This document shows, in pieces, positions 16,514-24,555 of a DNA stretch of 64,000 nucleotides (the stretch's first letter is position 1; each line of letters starts with the position of its first letter). The notes under the pieces were generated by a model. That model was not told the DNA's origin, did not search any database, and was given only the letters and a program-made list of their open reading frames with translations. The stretch is from an uncultured Clostridia bacterium (GTDB taxonomy: Bacteria > Bacillota > Clostridia > TANB77 > CAG-508). Location of the stretch: the NCBI GenBank assembly GCA_934177485.1, contig CAKPPF010000004.1, positions 22,567 through 86,566 on the forward strand, given 5' to 3'. Both the position numbers and the translations under genes were made by a program.

Positions 16514-18202
16514 TTATCTTTTTATTTTATTTGTTGTTGTTTTGTTGAATTCTGTTTTTCTTATTTCTATGCTTTGAATATGTTTGTATGAAGGTAATTC
16601 TTTAGTTGCTTTTGAAATATCTTTCTTTAATTGTTCTTCTATATTTTCACAATTCATTTCAGCAACAACTTCTTTATTTAAAAATACTTCTGCGCATAAA
16701 GAAACTTCTTCTCCATTTTTATTTTTAGTTGACTTTACAATTACTTCTTGAACATATGGAATACTTGAAATATAATTTTCTATTTCTTCTGGGTATATGT
16801 TCTTTCCGTTACTTAATACTATTACATTTTTCTTTCTACCATTAATAACAAGTTGACCTTTATCGTTTATTCTTCCATAGTCTTCTGTATTAAACCACCC
16901 ATCTACTAAAACTTTCGCTGTTTTTTCAGGTTGTTTATAGTATCCCATCATAACAATGTCGCCTTTAACCCAGATTTCTCCATCGCCATCTTCATTTTTA
17001 TTTCTTATATCAACCTCGCAGCATGGAAGAATTACACCAACAGTTGCTGGGTCATTATTGTAATTTTTTCTATTAACACTAACAAGTGGAGAACATTCTG
17101 TTATTCCATATCCATTTAATAGCATTATTCCTATATCATTAAAGAATTTTCCTATTTCTGGTCTTATTGGTGCTCCTCCAACTACTAATTGATATAGATT
17201 TCCACCAAATGCTTCATGTATTGATTTAAATAGTTGTTTTCTTTTATCTATTCCTAATTTTCTTAAGAAATTACTTAAACCAATTAAGAATTTAAGTCCG
17301 CCTTCTTTTCCTTCTTTACGTACTTTGTTCCATATATTTTTGTAAAACACTTCTGTAAAAGCTGGAACTAAATAAATGTAGTCTGGCTTATATAATTGCA
17401 AATTCTTTAAAACATTTTTTAAACTATCATTTATACATATTGTTACATGATAATGAATACCAACTAATATTCCAGAAACTGCTTCATATGTATGATGATA
17501 AGGAAGAACAGATAAACATTTTGTTTCAACATCTGCAACTTGAAGTCCATAGTATACACTACTTACTAAGTTATGTTCTGAAAGCATAACTCCTTTTGCA
17601 ACTCCTGTTGTTCCTGATGTATATACCAACATTCTTAAATTGTTTGTTCCTTCATTTTCTAGTTCCACATATGATTTGTTTCCTGATTCATATTCTTTTT
17701 TTCCTAACTCTTTAAATTTATCAAAAGATAAAACATTTCCTTCATCTTCTTTTCTATTTAAACCTATAAAATATTTTATATTTGGTAAATCTTTTTTAAA
17801 TTGTTCTATGTATTTTTCATATTTTTCTCCATAGAATAATATTTCGCTATCACTATTGCTTAATAGATTAACTATATCTTTATATGGTAATTCTTTATCT
17901 ATTGGAACAAATACTCCATTAGTTTTTAGTACTGTCAAATATACATTAATCCATTTATAGCTATTATCTCCGATTATTGCTATATGGTTTTTCAACATAT
18001 TAATCTTTGATAATGCTGTTCCTAGGTAAAAGGTATCATTTTGAAATTCTTTATATGTTACTTTTATTATATTATCTTTATCTTTTTCATCTCTATATTC
18101 AAATGCTATTTTATCACCTGCTTGTTTTACAGCAAGTTCCATCATTTCTTTAATGCTTTCAAATTTTTGAATTTTATTAAATTCGCAAACATTTTTTTTC
18201 AT
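16514..18202 (-). CDS. Long-chain fatty acid-CoA ligase-like AMP-binding enzyme
   Basis: Adenylate-forming enzyme that activates a carboxylic acid, most likely a fatty acid, with ATP. The 562 residues show the P-loop-like A3 motif VYTSGTTGVAKG (about 192-203), the A5 motif GYGITECSP, the A7/A8 hinge GWFNTEDYG and GRKKNVIVLSNGKNIYPEE, and the C-terminal catalytic Lys in TTTNKIKR. The usual CoA/fatty-acid specificity cannot be read. I start at 18202, where AAGGAG lies nine bases upstream; an upstream in-frame ATG would overlap the promoter. A strong palindrome covers the -10 region. Divergent from the DUF1836 gene. Confidence 0.88.
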   Translation of the reverse strand: MKKNVCEFNKIQKFESIKEMMELAVKQAGDKIAFEYRDEKDKDNIIKVTYKEFQNDTFYLGTALSKINMLKNHIAIIGDNSYKWINVYLTVLKTNGVFVPIDKELPYKDIVNLLSNSDSEILFYGEKYEKYIEQFKKDLPNIKYFIGLNRKEDEGNVLSFDKFKELGKKEYESGNKSYVELENEGTNNLRMLVYTSGTTGVAKGVMLSEHNLVSSVYYGLQVADVETKCLSVLPYHHTYEAVSGILVGIHYHVTICINDSLKNVLKNLQLYKPDYIYLVPAFTEVFYKNIWNKVRKEGKEGGLKFLIGLSNFLRKLGIDKRKQLFKSIHEAFGGNLYQLVVGGAPIRPEIGKFFNDIGIMLLNGYGITECSPLVSVNRKNYNNDPATVGVILPCCEVDIRNKNEDGDGEIWVKGDIVMMGYYKQPEKTAKVLVDGWFNTEDYGRINDKGQLVINGRKKNVIVLSNGKNIYPEEIENYISSIPYVQEVIVKSTKNKNGEEVSLCAEVFLNKEVVAEMNCENIEEQLKKDISKATKELPSYKHIQSIEIRKTEFNKTTTNKIKR

Positions 18203-18220
18203 ACGCTCTATCTCCTTTTT

Positions 18221-18245
18221 TAATCTAGTTTCGTAAACTAGATTA
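18221..18245. promoter_or_regulatory. Candidate operator: 11-bp perfect inverted repeat over the -10 box
   Basis: TAATCTAGTTT, three bases (CGT), then its exact complement. It covers the -10 (TAATCT, 18240-18245) and the start region of the acyl-CoA synthetase promoter. There is no T tract or stop codon nearby, so a protein-binding site is more likely than a terminator. Confidence 0.7.
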
Positions 18246-18268
18246 TCACTTTTATGATACTTTGTCAA
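18240..18268 (-). promoter_or_regulatory. Promoter of acyl-CoA synthetase gene
   Basis: TTGACA (18263-18268), 17 bases, TAATCT (18240-18245), read on the minus strand. The -10 is part of the operator palindrome. Confidence 0.65.
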
Positions 18269-18272
18269 CCTA

Positions 18273-18301
18273 TTGACTAATATTTTTTAAAATGTTATTA
18301 T
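18273..18301 (+). promoter_or_regulatory. Promoter of DUF1836 gene
   Basis: TTGACT (18273-18278), 17 bases, TATTAT (18296-18301). It is back-to-back with the minus-strand promoter; the two -35 boxes are only four bases apart. Confidence 0.6.
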
Positions 18302-18324
18302 GTAATTAGGAGGTGCAAAAAGTA

Positions 18325-18834
18325 ATGGATAAAAAATCTACTTCTATCAAGGATTTCCATATACCTAGATGGGAAGAATTTCCAAATGTTGATTTATATT
18401 TAGACCAAGTTGTAAGTTTTATAAATACTTCTCTTTCTTCATATATTTCTATAGATAATGAAGATAAATCTGATAATCAGCTTCTTACAAAAACAATGAT
18501 TAATAACTATGTAAAAAATTCTTTAATTGAGCCTCCACATAAAAAACAATATTCTAAGAATCATTTGGCAAAATTATTTGCTATATGCGTTCTAAAACAA
18601 GTTTATAGCATGCAAGAAATAAAATATTTAATTGATATTGCAATTGAAGATAATAAAATATCCAATGCTTATGATAATTTTTGTGATTTATTTGAAGAAG
18701 CATTAATTTGTACTTATTCAAAAAAAGATTTTATTGACAAAAATATTAATAACGATAGTTTATACTTACTAAAATCAGTATTACTATCTTGTAGTTATAA
18801 AATTTATGTACAAAGCATTATTTCAAAACAATAA
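18325..18834 (+). CDS. DUF1836 protein (MerR-like HTH)
   Basis: A 169-residue cytoplasmic protein. The order 'IPRWEEFPNVDLYLDQVV', then LTKTMINNYVKNSLIEPP, then KQYSKNHLAKLFAICVLKQV fits DUF1836, whose N-terminal half resembles a MerR-type helix-turn-helix. A DNA-binding regulatory role is plausible but not shown for the family. The ATG at 18325 is used because the upstream GTG lies inside the AGGAGGTG ribosome binding site. Divergent from the acyl-CoA synthetase, with whose promoter it shares the palindrome region. Confidence 0.75.
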   Translation: MDKKSTSIKDFHIPRWEEFPNVDLYLDQVVSFINTSLSSYISIDNEDKSDNQLLTKTMINNYVKNSLIEPPHKKQYSKNHLAKLFAICVLKQVYSMQEIKYLIDIAIEDNKISNAYDNFCDLFEEALICTYSKKDFIDKNINNDSLYLLKSVLLSCSYKIYVQSIISKQ

Positions 18835-18850
18835 GAAATTTCCTACTATA

Positions 18851-18980
18851 AGAAAAGTGGCTTCGCCACACTTTTCTTCTCGCCGATTTGAGTTTCCGAA
18901 TGAAATGAGGAAATCTCAAAGGCAATAGCGATTATAGCATATTTTGTTGAATAGAAAAATCTTCGATTTTTCCTATTCAA
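18851..18980 (+). repeat. Three-hairpin repeat (type B), copy 2
   Basis: H1 AGAAAAGTG-GCTTCGC-CACACTTTTCT; H2 GCC-GATTTGAGTTTCC / GGAAATCTCAAA-GGC; linker AATAGCGATTATAGCAT; H3 TTGAATAGAAAAATC/GATTTTTCCTATTCAA. This is the 'GGAAA' subtype, placed directly after the DUF1836 gene and in tandem with the next copy. Confidence 0.9.
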
Positions 18981-19110
18981 GAAAAAAGCGACTTCATGTC
19001 GCTCTTTGTTCTTGCCCGATTCGAGTTTTCGACTGTAAGGAGAAAATCTCAAAGGGCATGCGTTTAGCTATTTTTATATAGTAGGAAATGAAAAATTTCC
19101 TACTATATAA
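18981..19110 (+). repeat. Three-hairpin repeat (type B), copy 3
   Basis: H1 GCGAC-TTCAT-GTCGC; H2 GCCC-GATTCGAGTTTTC / GAAAATCTCAAA-GGGC; linker ATGCGTTTAGCTATTTTTATA; H3 TAGTAGGAAAT/ATTTCCTACTA. It is the 'GAAAA' subtype and follows copy 2 with no spacer. Confidence 0.9.
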
Positions 19111-19111
19111 A

Positions 19112-19152
19112 AAAGTAGCAACATTCTTTATAGAATTGTTGCTACTTTTTTG
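19112..19152. terminator. Bidirectional terminator
   Basis: GTAGCAACA and TTGTTGCTAC pair around an AT-rich loop and are flanked by A and T tracts. On the minus strand it would end a transcript coming from the tRNA-Glu region. Confidence 0.8.
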
Positions 19153-19258
19153 TTATATAACAAGTTTAGGCTTCCTTAGTTCTGCCCAAGCAAAGCAAGT
19201 GGCATGTATTTTGCAATTGCTTTGAAGGTATACTTAGTGAAATGCCTTTCTTATATTT
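19153..19258 (-). ncRNA. Candidate structured small RNA downstream of tRNA-Glu
   Basis: Between tRNA-Glu and a strong terminator lies about 105 bases with no reading frame. On the minus strand CAAAGCAA pairs exactly with TTGCTTTG, and outside it AAGGC pairs with GCCTA with mismatched internal loops, giving one long bulged hairpin. It is richer in G+C than its flanks. It lacks the SRP, tmRNA and RNase P signatures I know. A short 6S-like or processed 3' leader RNA is possible. Confidence 0.35.
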
Positions 19259-19259
19259 T

Positions 19260-19334
19260 TGGTGACCCCTACGGGAATCGAACCCATGATTCCACCTTGA
19301 GAGGGTGGCGTCTTAACCGCTTGACCAAGGGGCC
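19260..19334 (-). tRNA. tRNA-Glu (CTC)
   Basis: The minus strand gives a full cloverleaf. Acceptor GGCCCCT pairs with AGGGGTC (one G-T), the D arm carries GGTCAAGCGGTTAAGA, the anticodon stem CCACC/GGTGG has loop CTCTCAA (anticodon CTC, reading GAG), and the T arm carries GGGTTCGATTCCC. Discriminator A and an encoded CCA follow. The -1 base is T. Confidence 0.97.
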
Positions 19335-19424
19335 ATTTATTGTACTTATATATATTAGCAATTTTTATTTGCTTTGTCAATAGTTTTTGCTGTTATATCT
19401 ATTTCATTAGTTAATGATTTAACT

Positions 19425-19449
19425 GGCAGGCACAAGACCTGCCCCTACA
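19425..19449 (+). repeat. REP-like palindromic repeat (type A), copy 4
   Basis: GGCAGG-CACAAGA-CCTGCCCC followed by TACA. Confidence 0.8.
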
Positions 19450-19485
19450 TCTTTTTAATTTATATTAATTACTAAATTGTATTTT

Positions 19486-19508
19486 GGGCAGATGCAAGCC
19501 CTCTACAA
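19486..19508 (+). repeat. Degenerate type A repeat
   Basis: GGGCAGATGCAAGCCCTC followed by TACA: the same outline with a mutated stem, directly joined to a partial type B repeat. Confidence 0.45.
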
Positions 19509-19588
19509 TGAGAATATCTCAAAGAGCTAGTGTTTAGCTATTTTTTTAAATAGTAGCGAATGAGAAATTTCCTATTATGTAAAAAAAA
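19509..19588 (+). repeat. Three-hairpin repeat (type B), 5'-truncated copy 4
   Basis: Retains the 3' half of H2 (GAATATCTCAAAG), the linker GTGTTTAGCTATTTTTTTA and a decayed H3 (TAGTAGCGAAT...ATTTCCTATTA). H1 and the 5' arm of H2 are gone. Confidence 0.7.
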
Positions 19589-19606
19589 AGAAGCTCATGC
19601 TTCTTT

Positions 19607-19807
19607 TTATTGTATACCATATTTCTTTTTAAATTTATCTGCTCTACCACCTGTTGTATTTTGTTTTAAGTTACCTGTCCAGTATGGATGACATTTTGAG
19701 CAAACATCAACTTTTATATCTTTTTTTGTTGATTTTGTCTCCATTACATTTCCACATGCACATGTTATTGTTGCTTCTTTAAATTCTGGGTGTAATCCTT
19801 CTTTCAT
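19607..19807 (-). CDS. rpmE: Ribosomal protein L31 (zinc type)
   Basis: A 66-residue protein MKEGLHPEFKEATITCACGN..., with CxC and CSKC, the zinc-coordinating form of L31. The common end (WTGNLKQNTTGGRADKFKKK) is present. The ATG at 19805-19807 is used because the in-frame GTG four codons upstream overlaps the ribosome binding site AGAGGTG. Confidence 0.97.
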   Translation of the reverse strand: MKEGLHPEFKEATITCACGNVMETKSTKKDIKVDVCSKCHPYWTGNLKQNTTGGRADKFKKKYGIQ

Positions 19808-19894
19808 AATGTTATTCACCTCTTTCTTAATCTCTAATAAAAAATACTGTTTAATATTCTAGCATATATTTATTCTTTTTTCAAGACTTTTTAT

Positions 19895-20044
19895 CTATTT
19901 TTCATTATTATTTAATACATATTGAGCTGTTTGAATTAATTGTTCTTTAAATGTTGTTCTTTTTACAACTTTTGAGACAATATTAAACAAGCAACAAATA
20001 ATAAGTATTAAAAGTCCTATCTTTTTCCAGTATTTAGCTATCAT
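19895..20044 (-). CDS. Small single-pass membrane protein (49 aa)
   Basis: Starts MIAKYWKKIGLLILIICCLF, then a basic linker VSKVVKRTTFKEQLIQTAQ and ends NNNEK. One transmembrane helix (about residues 9-23) followed by an amphipathic helix. A clear AGGAG lies seven bases before the ATG, and codon choice matches neighbours. It sits between folC (upstream on this strand) and rpmE. I do not recognise a family; it could be a small regulatory or sporulation membrane protein. Confidence 0.6.
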   Translation of the reverse strand: MIAKYWKKIGLLILIICCLFNIVSKVVKRTTFKEQLIQTAQYVLNNNEK

Positions 20045-20113
20045 CTTTTTCTCCTATACGAAATAAACTACTACTTTATTATACTACATTTGATTTTTTT
20101 GTCAAGAGGCTAA

Positions 20114-21412
20114 TTATTCTGCACTATTAAGTTTGTTTTCTTTAATAATATCTAATGTTGTTTTGTATGTATAGAAACTACCAACTACAAAATAAACGCA
20201 ATTTGTTTCTTTGTTTTTCAATGATGCTTTTAGTGCATCTGTTAATTCCATTTTTTCGATATTAGCCTGTCTATACTTTTTTGCTATGTTATATAATTCT
20301 TCTTTTGCTGTGTATCTATCTTCATTATTTCCAGTAGTAAAAATAAACTTTGCACTTTCATCTTTTAATAAAAGCTCAACCATTTTTTTATAATCTTTTC
20401 TTTTTAAAATAGAAACAATATAAGTTCTATTGTAATCCTTAAAATACATTTCTACCATAGAGTGAAGATTTTCTATTGCTGGCTCATTATGAGCTCCATC
20501 AAAAATTACTAATGGATTTTTATTTAAAGTTTCCATTCGTGCTTTATGTACAACAGTTTTTAATCCCTCTCTAATGCTTTTTTCAGATACATTATACCCA
20601 TTTTCTTTTATAATATCTATACATTTTATACAAATAGCTGCATTTTGAATTTGTTTTTTTCCTTTTAAAACAACCTCAAGTCTTTTATATGATTCATAAT
20701 CAAAATATTGATATTTGTTGTCAAAACTATAATTTGTAATACTTTCGTTTTTTATTATATGTAAATTGTTATTTTTTTCTTTTGCAACTTTTTTTAATAC
20801 ATTATTTATTTCATCTTTTTGTTCAAAAAATACAGTATTTGAATTTTCTTTCATAATTCCAGCTTTTTGATAAGCTATTTGTGGTAATGTATTTCCAAGA
20901 ATTTTCATATGATCATATCCTATAGACGTAATAACAGATACAAGTGTATTATTTATAATATTAGTACAATCATATAATCCACCTAACCCTGTTTCTAGTA
21001 CAACAAAATCTACCTTGCTTCTATAAAAATGTATAAATGCAATTAATGTTATTAATTCAAAAAAAGTAACTTTAGTATTTTCTTCTGTTTCATACTGTTT
21101 AATTTGTGGTTCTAATTCAATTATTATTTTAGCAATTTCCTCATCTGAAATCTCCTTATTATTAATAATTATTCTTTCATTATATTTTATTAAATGAGGA
21201 GATATAAACTTTCCAACTTTATACCCTTGCTTAAATAATATATTACTTATCATTTCTGTGCAACTACCTTTTCCATTTGTTCCGGCTATATGTATAAATT
21301 TCATTTTTTCTTGGAAATTATTATATTTAGCTAAAAAATATTCCATGGTTTTTAGTGACTGTTCTTTTGTTCCCTTATAATAGTTATTAAAATACTCTTC
21401 TATATTTATCAT
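20114..21412 (-). CDS. folC: Folylpolyglutamate synthase / dihydrofolate synthase
   Basis: Adds glutamate to folates, and in many bacteria also makes dihydrofolate. The 432-residue Mur-ligase-type enzyme shows the P-loop IHIAGTNGKGSCTEMI (about 41-56), VLETGLGGLYDCTNII and the C-terminal FDGAHNEPA. GGAG lies six bases before the ATG. It appears single, with a degenerate repeat upstream and the small membrane protein gene downstream. Confidence 0.96.
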   Translation of the reverse strand: MINIEEYFNNYYKGTKEQSLKTMEYFLAKYNNFQEKMKFIHIAGTNGKGSCTEMISNILFKQGYKVGKFISPHLIKYNERIIINNKEISDEEIAKIIIELEPQIKQYETEENTKVTFFELITLIAFIHFYRSKVDFVVLETGLGGLYDCTNIINNTLVSVITSIGYDHMKILGNTLPQIAYQKAGIMKENSNTVFFEQKDEINNVLKKVAKEKNNNLHIIKNESITNYSFDNKYQYFDYESYKRLEVVLKGKKQIQNAAICIKCIDIIKENGYNVSEKSIREGLKTVVHKARMETLNKNPLVIFDGAHNEPAIENLHSMVEMYFKDYNRTYIVSILKRKDYKKMVELLLKDESAKFIFTTGNNEDRYTAKEELYNIAKKYRQANIEKMELTDALKASLKNKETNCVYFVVGSFYTYKTTLDIIKENKLNSAE

Positions 21413-21469
21413 TTTTTACTCCAATTTTTTTCTCTATTTTAATACATTTATTATTTTTTTACAAGCATT

Positions 21470-21567
21470 TATTGGAACAAAATGGCTCAAATCGCGCTTT
21501 GTTTCCACCCGATTTAAACATTCTGGCTGTAAGAATAAAACCTCAAAAAAGTGGCTAAGCCACTTTT
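21470..21567 (+). repeat. Three-hairpin repeat (type B), degenerate copy 5
   Basis: Recognisable outline CCCGATTTAAACATTCTGGC, TGTAAGAATAAAACCTCAAA, then a different terminal hairpin AAAAGTGGC/GCCACTTTTTT that also acts as a terminator-like stem for the minus-strand carboxypeptidase gene. H2 has lost most base pairs. Confidence 0.5.
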
Positions 21568-21572
21568 TTCTT

Positions 21573-22793
21573 TTACCTACACAAATTAAACCATTTTTTA
21601 TATAAAGACATAGTTATATTCCACATATTATTTTTTTCAACATTCTCCTGTGCCACTAAATTGATTTCTAAAATTTTATTTTCCCCCGCATTGTATTCTA
21701 TTTTGCCAAGAACATCTCCCTCTTCTATTGGAGCTGTTATATTTTTATCTATTATTATGTTTTGAGTTATATTTCCGTTATCACCTTTTTTTACAAGTAC
21801 TGAGGCATCTTTTTCTAGTACTAAATTAACTTTTGATTTAATTCCCTTATTTATATCTGCTGTACAAATTACATCTCCTTTATTTCCAAAATTCTTGCTA
21901 TTATAATTTGCAAATCCATAATTTAGTATCTTTGTAGCCTCTGCAAATCTAATTTTAGTTGTTGGTGCTTTCATTATTACTCCAATTAAACTTAAACCAT
22001 CTCTTGTTGCTGACGCAGATAGGTTATATAAAGCAATAGAAGTTGAGCCAGTTTTTAATCCTGTGGCTCCTTTGTAATTTCTTATTAGTTTGTTTGTATT
22101 AACTAAACTAGATTTTCCATCTCTTATTGAATCCATCCAGATTGTTGTAAATTCTGTTATACTTGGATGATTATTTAACAATTCTTTTGACATTAATGCA
22201 ATGTCATATGCAGATGTCACATGTCCATCTTCATCTATACCATGGCAGTTTTTAAAACACGTATCATTCATTCCTAGTGTTTTTGCTTTTGCATTCATCA
22301 TTTGAACAAAAGCTTCTTCAGAACCAGCTAAGTATTCTGCCATGGCAACAGTACAATCATTTGCTGATACAACACATATTGATTTAAGCATATCTCTTAC
22401 GGTTAAATTTTCTGTTGTATCTAACCAAATTTGTGATCCACCCATTGCATGTGCATTTTCGCTACATGGTACTGTATCTTCGTATTTTATTCTTCCACCA
22501 TCTATTGCTTCCATAATTAATAAAATACTCATTATTTTAGTAACACTAGCGGGTCTTAATTGTTCATGCATATTATGAGCATATAAAATTTTTCCTGTTG
22601 TTTGTTCTATTAGTATTGCTGCTCCAGATTCAAGATTTAATGTGTTATCTTCATTCACATCAGCTACAGTTTGTAGTGTATTTATTGAGCTATTTGTATT
22701 ATTTGACCAGGTAAATATTGCATCAGTCGCAAAACAAACGCCTGAAATAGTTATTATAAAAATAATAAAAAATATAATTGCTTTATTTTTCAT
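21573..22793 (-). CDS. D-alanyl-D-alanine carboxypeptidase (DacF/SpoVK-type PBP5 family)
   Basis: Secreted serine peptidase that trims peptidoglycan pentapeptides. The 406 residues begin with a signal peptide (MKNKAIIFFIIFIITISGVC, cleaved after the FATD region). The catalytic motifs are SVTK (S83, K86), SAN (143-145) and KTG (247-249), and a C-terminal PBP5_C beta domain follows. I start at the ATG preceded by AGGAGG, not at an upstream ATG. Family members in spore-formers include vegetative and sporulation enzymes; which this is cannot be told from the sequence. Confidence 0.93.
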   Translation of the reverse strand: MKNKAIIFFIIFIITISGVCFATDAIFTWSNNTNSSINTLQTVADVNEDNTLNLESGAAILIEQTTGKILYAHNMHEQLRPASVTKIMSILLIMEAIDGGRIKYEDTVPCSENAHAMGGSQIWLDTTENLTVRDMLKSICVVSANDCTVAMAEYLAGSEEAFVQMMNAKAKTLGMNDTCFKNCHGIDEDGHVTSAYDIALMSKELLNNHPSITEFTTIWMDSIRDGKSSLVNTNKLIRNYKGATGLKTGSTSIALYNLSASATRDGLSLIGVIMKAPTTKIRFAEATKILNYGFANYNSKNFGNKGDVICTADINKGIKSKVNLVLEKDASVLVKKGDNGNITQNIIIDKNITAPIEEGDVLGKIEYNAGENKILEINLVAQENVEKNNMWNITMSLYKKWFNLCR

Positions 22794-22890
22794 AAATCTC
22801 CTCCTATTTATGAATTTATATTTAAAATATCTATATTTCAAATGCAAATTCAAAATACTGATTTATAACAATTATATTCTTTATTTAAAA

Positions 22891-23535
22891 CTATATTCTT
22901 ATTAATTTTATTTTAACTTTATTATCTTCGACCTTAGCTTCTAACTTAACATCATAATCTAATGTATTTTCAAATTTTAGATCTGCAGATTTATATGAGA
23001 CAGCTGCATCTTTTCCATCTTTTATATAAACAACATCTCTGCTATGTTCATGTCTTTCTTTTATCTCTAGTCCATCTGCATCAAGTACTGCATTGTATAT
23101 TGTTGTACTAACCTGGCATATTCCTCCTCCATAGCTCTTTTTTACTTTTCCATCTGGTGTAAAAGTTTTTGCTTTTTTATATCCCTTTTCCTTTGTAGGA
23201 TTTCCTATTACTTCCCACAGTGAAAATGTTTCTCCTCGTTTTATTATTGTCCCATTTAGTGTGTCACATGCTAATTCTATATTAGAATATCTTTCTTTGG
23301 TATCTTTAGGAAGTTTAGTAGAAAAACTAGATAATTCTTCCTCATTATTTTCTTCGTCTTCTCTTATAGTTGTGCTTTCTTGTACATTTGTGTTTTGTAT
23401 TGTTGTATCTACTCTTTGAGCAGTGTATTCATTATTGTTTTTATTAGCTATTTTAGTATTGTTATTTTTATAAAAAATAAATATTATACTGCCAATTAGT
23501 AAAATTAAAAATAATATCCATAAGACTTTTTTCAT
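22891..23535 (-). CDS. VanW domain protein, membrane anchored
   Basis: A 214-residue protein with one N-terminal transmembrane helix (residues 4-22), a disordered Asn/Thr/Glu linker to about residue 75, and a VanW domain marked by ETFSLWEVIG, then YGGGICQVSTTIYNAVLDA and the end of the domain with HEHSRDVVYI and DAAVSYKSADL. VanW is found in vancomycin-resistance clusters and in many clostridial wall proteins, but its activity is not established. The next gene downstream is the carboxypeptidase. Confidence 0.88.
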   Translation of the reverse strand: MKKVLWILFLILLIGSIIFIFYKNNNTKIANKNNNEYTAQRVDTTIQNTNVQESTTIREDEENNEEELSSFSTKLPKDTKERYSNIELACDTLNGTIIKRGETFSLWEVIGNPTKEKGYKKAKTFTPDGKVKKSYGGGICQVSTTIYNAVLDADGLEIKERHEHSRDVVYIKDGKDAAVSYKSADLKFENTLDYDVKLEAKVEDNKVKIKLIRI

Positions 23536-23591
23536 TTTTATCTCCTCTGGATATTATTTTTACCATTTTTTTATTTTTTATTTATGTATTT

Positions 23592-23843
23592 TTATTCCCA
23601 TTCAATTGTTGCGGGTGGTTTACTAGTTATATCATAAACAACTCTATTTACATGTTTGACTTCATTTACTATTCTACTAGATACTTTTTCCAATACATCA
23701 TATGGAATTTTTGACCATGTTGCTGTCATAAAATCTGTAGTTTTCACACTTCTTAATGCTATTGTATAATCATATGTTCTATAATCTCCCATTACACCAA
23801 CACTTCTTATGTTAGTTAATACTGCAAAATATTGGTTTAAATC
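23592..23843 (-). pseudogene. guaA: GMP synthase 3' remnant (dimerisation domain only)
   Basis: The last ~84 codons match the extreme C-terminus of GuaA: QYFAVLTNIRSVGVMGDYRT, then RIVNEVKHVNRVVYDITSKP and the terminal TIEWE. The glutaminase and ATP-pyrophosphatase domains (about 420 residues) are missing. Homology stops at about 23843, immediately beyond the terminator of the nucleotidyltransferase gene. No ribosome binding site or start is appropriate, so this is a truncated copy. The 3' end of guaA is a known integration site for genomic islands, so an island scar is possible. Confidence 0.85.
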
Positions 23844-23879
23844 TTTTTTTAATTTTGTGTTAAAAAAAATAAAAAATGA

Positions 23880-23908
23880 AAAAGCTAAGAGCAACACCCT
23901 TAGCTTTT
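23880..23908 (-). terminator. Terminator of nucleotidyltransferase gene
   Basis: On the minus strand AAAAGCTAAG pairs with CTTAGCTTTTT. It lies nine bases after the stop at 23917 and marks the boundary with the guaA remnant. Confidence 0.8.
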
Positions 23909-23916
23909 GTGAACGG

Positions 23917-24555
23917 TTATTTTTCAAGAAGTTCTCTAACATTACGTTTTATCCAACTAGGAAGTGGTTGCAACAGTGATTCTTCCAATACTTCTCTAAA
24001 ATTCAGTTCCTCTTTGAGATATTCTTGGAGAAGCATTCTTTTGAACCTTCTTTTAGCTTGCCACCCTTCCATCATACAGTAAAGAACATATAATGCTTCA
24101 ACTGTGATTAACGGAATAACAATTTGCGTTTCTTCATAAATTTTGCAATATTCAATTTCTTTCGGTGAATATTGATAAACATATTCAGTTTCAAAAGTTT
24201 TCACTCTAAAACCTGCAATTATATCAACATCAACTCTACCCAATTGATAATGCATATATATATCCGATTCGCAAAAACCATTTCCGCCTGTCGCAACAAG
24301 AGTTGCATTTAAAGAATTCATTATTTTTGATACTTTGTTAATATCTGAAATATCAACAATCATATCAAAGTCATGAAACTCATCCACAATTCCTCTAAGG
24401 AATAGATTTGTAGAGCAACCAAGTCCCCATTGGACATTTTCTTCTTCAAACATCTTTACAAGTTTCAAGAGAACAATTTTCCGTTCCTCATATTCCTCAT
24501 CTTCAAGTAGACAAGAAATATTCCATTCTCTCTGATAATTATAATTGTTTTCCAT
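23917..24555 (-). CDS. Pol-beta-type nucleotidyltransferase (possible antibiotic or toxin-type NTase)
   Basis: The 212-residue protein has the nucleotidyltransferase core: helix WGLGCSTNLFLRG (the G-S motif) followed by DEFHDFDMIVD (the DxD metal ligands) around residues 42-68 and a third carboxylate in LGRVDVDIIAGF. This layout is shared by aminoglycoside/lincosamide nucleotidyltransferases and by several toxin NTases; the substrate cannot be told. GGAGG precedes the ATG. The codon use is less AT-biased than that of neighbours, and the gene ends at a guaA remnant, both suggesting transfer. No partner HEPN or antitoxin gene is adjacent. Confidence 0.7.
   Translation of the reverse strand: MENNYNYQREWNISCLLEDEEYEERKIVLLKLVKMFEEENVQWGLGCSTNLFLRGIVDEFHDFDMIVDISDINKVSKIMNSLNATLVATGGNGFCESDIYMHYQLGRVDVDIIAGFRVKTFETEYVYQYSPKEIEYCKIYEETQIVIPLITVEALYVLYCMMEGWQAKRRFKRMLLQEYLKEELNFREVLEESLLQPLPSWIKRNVRELLEK

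Noticed and set aside
18846..19052. A 68-codon minus-strand frame over 18846-19052
   Set aside because: It is made wholly of two type B repeats; repeat hairpins create the frame.
19153..19258. SRP RNA or tmRNA identity for the RNA after tRNA-Glu
   Set aside because: The SRP GGAA tetraloop domain and the tmRNA tag and CCA-ended acceptor pairing are both missing.
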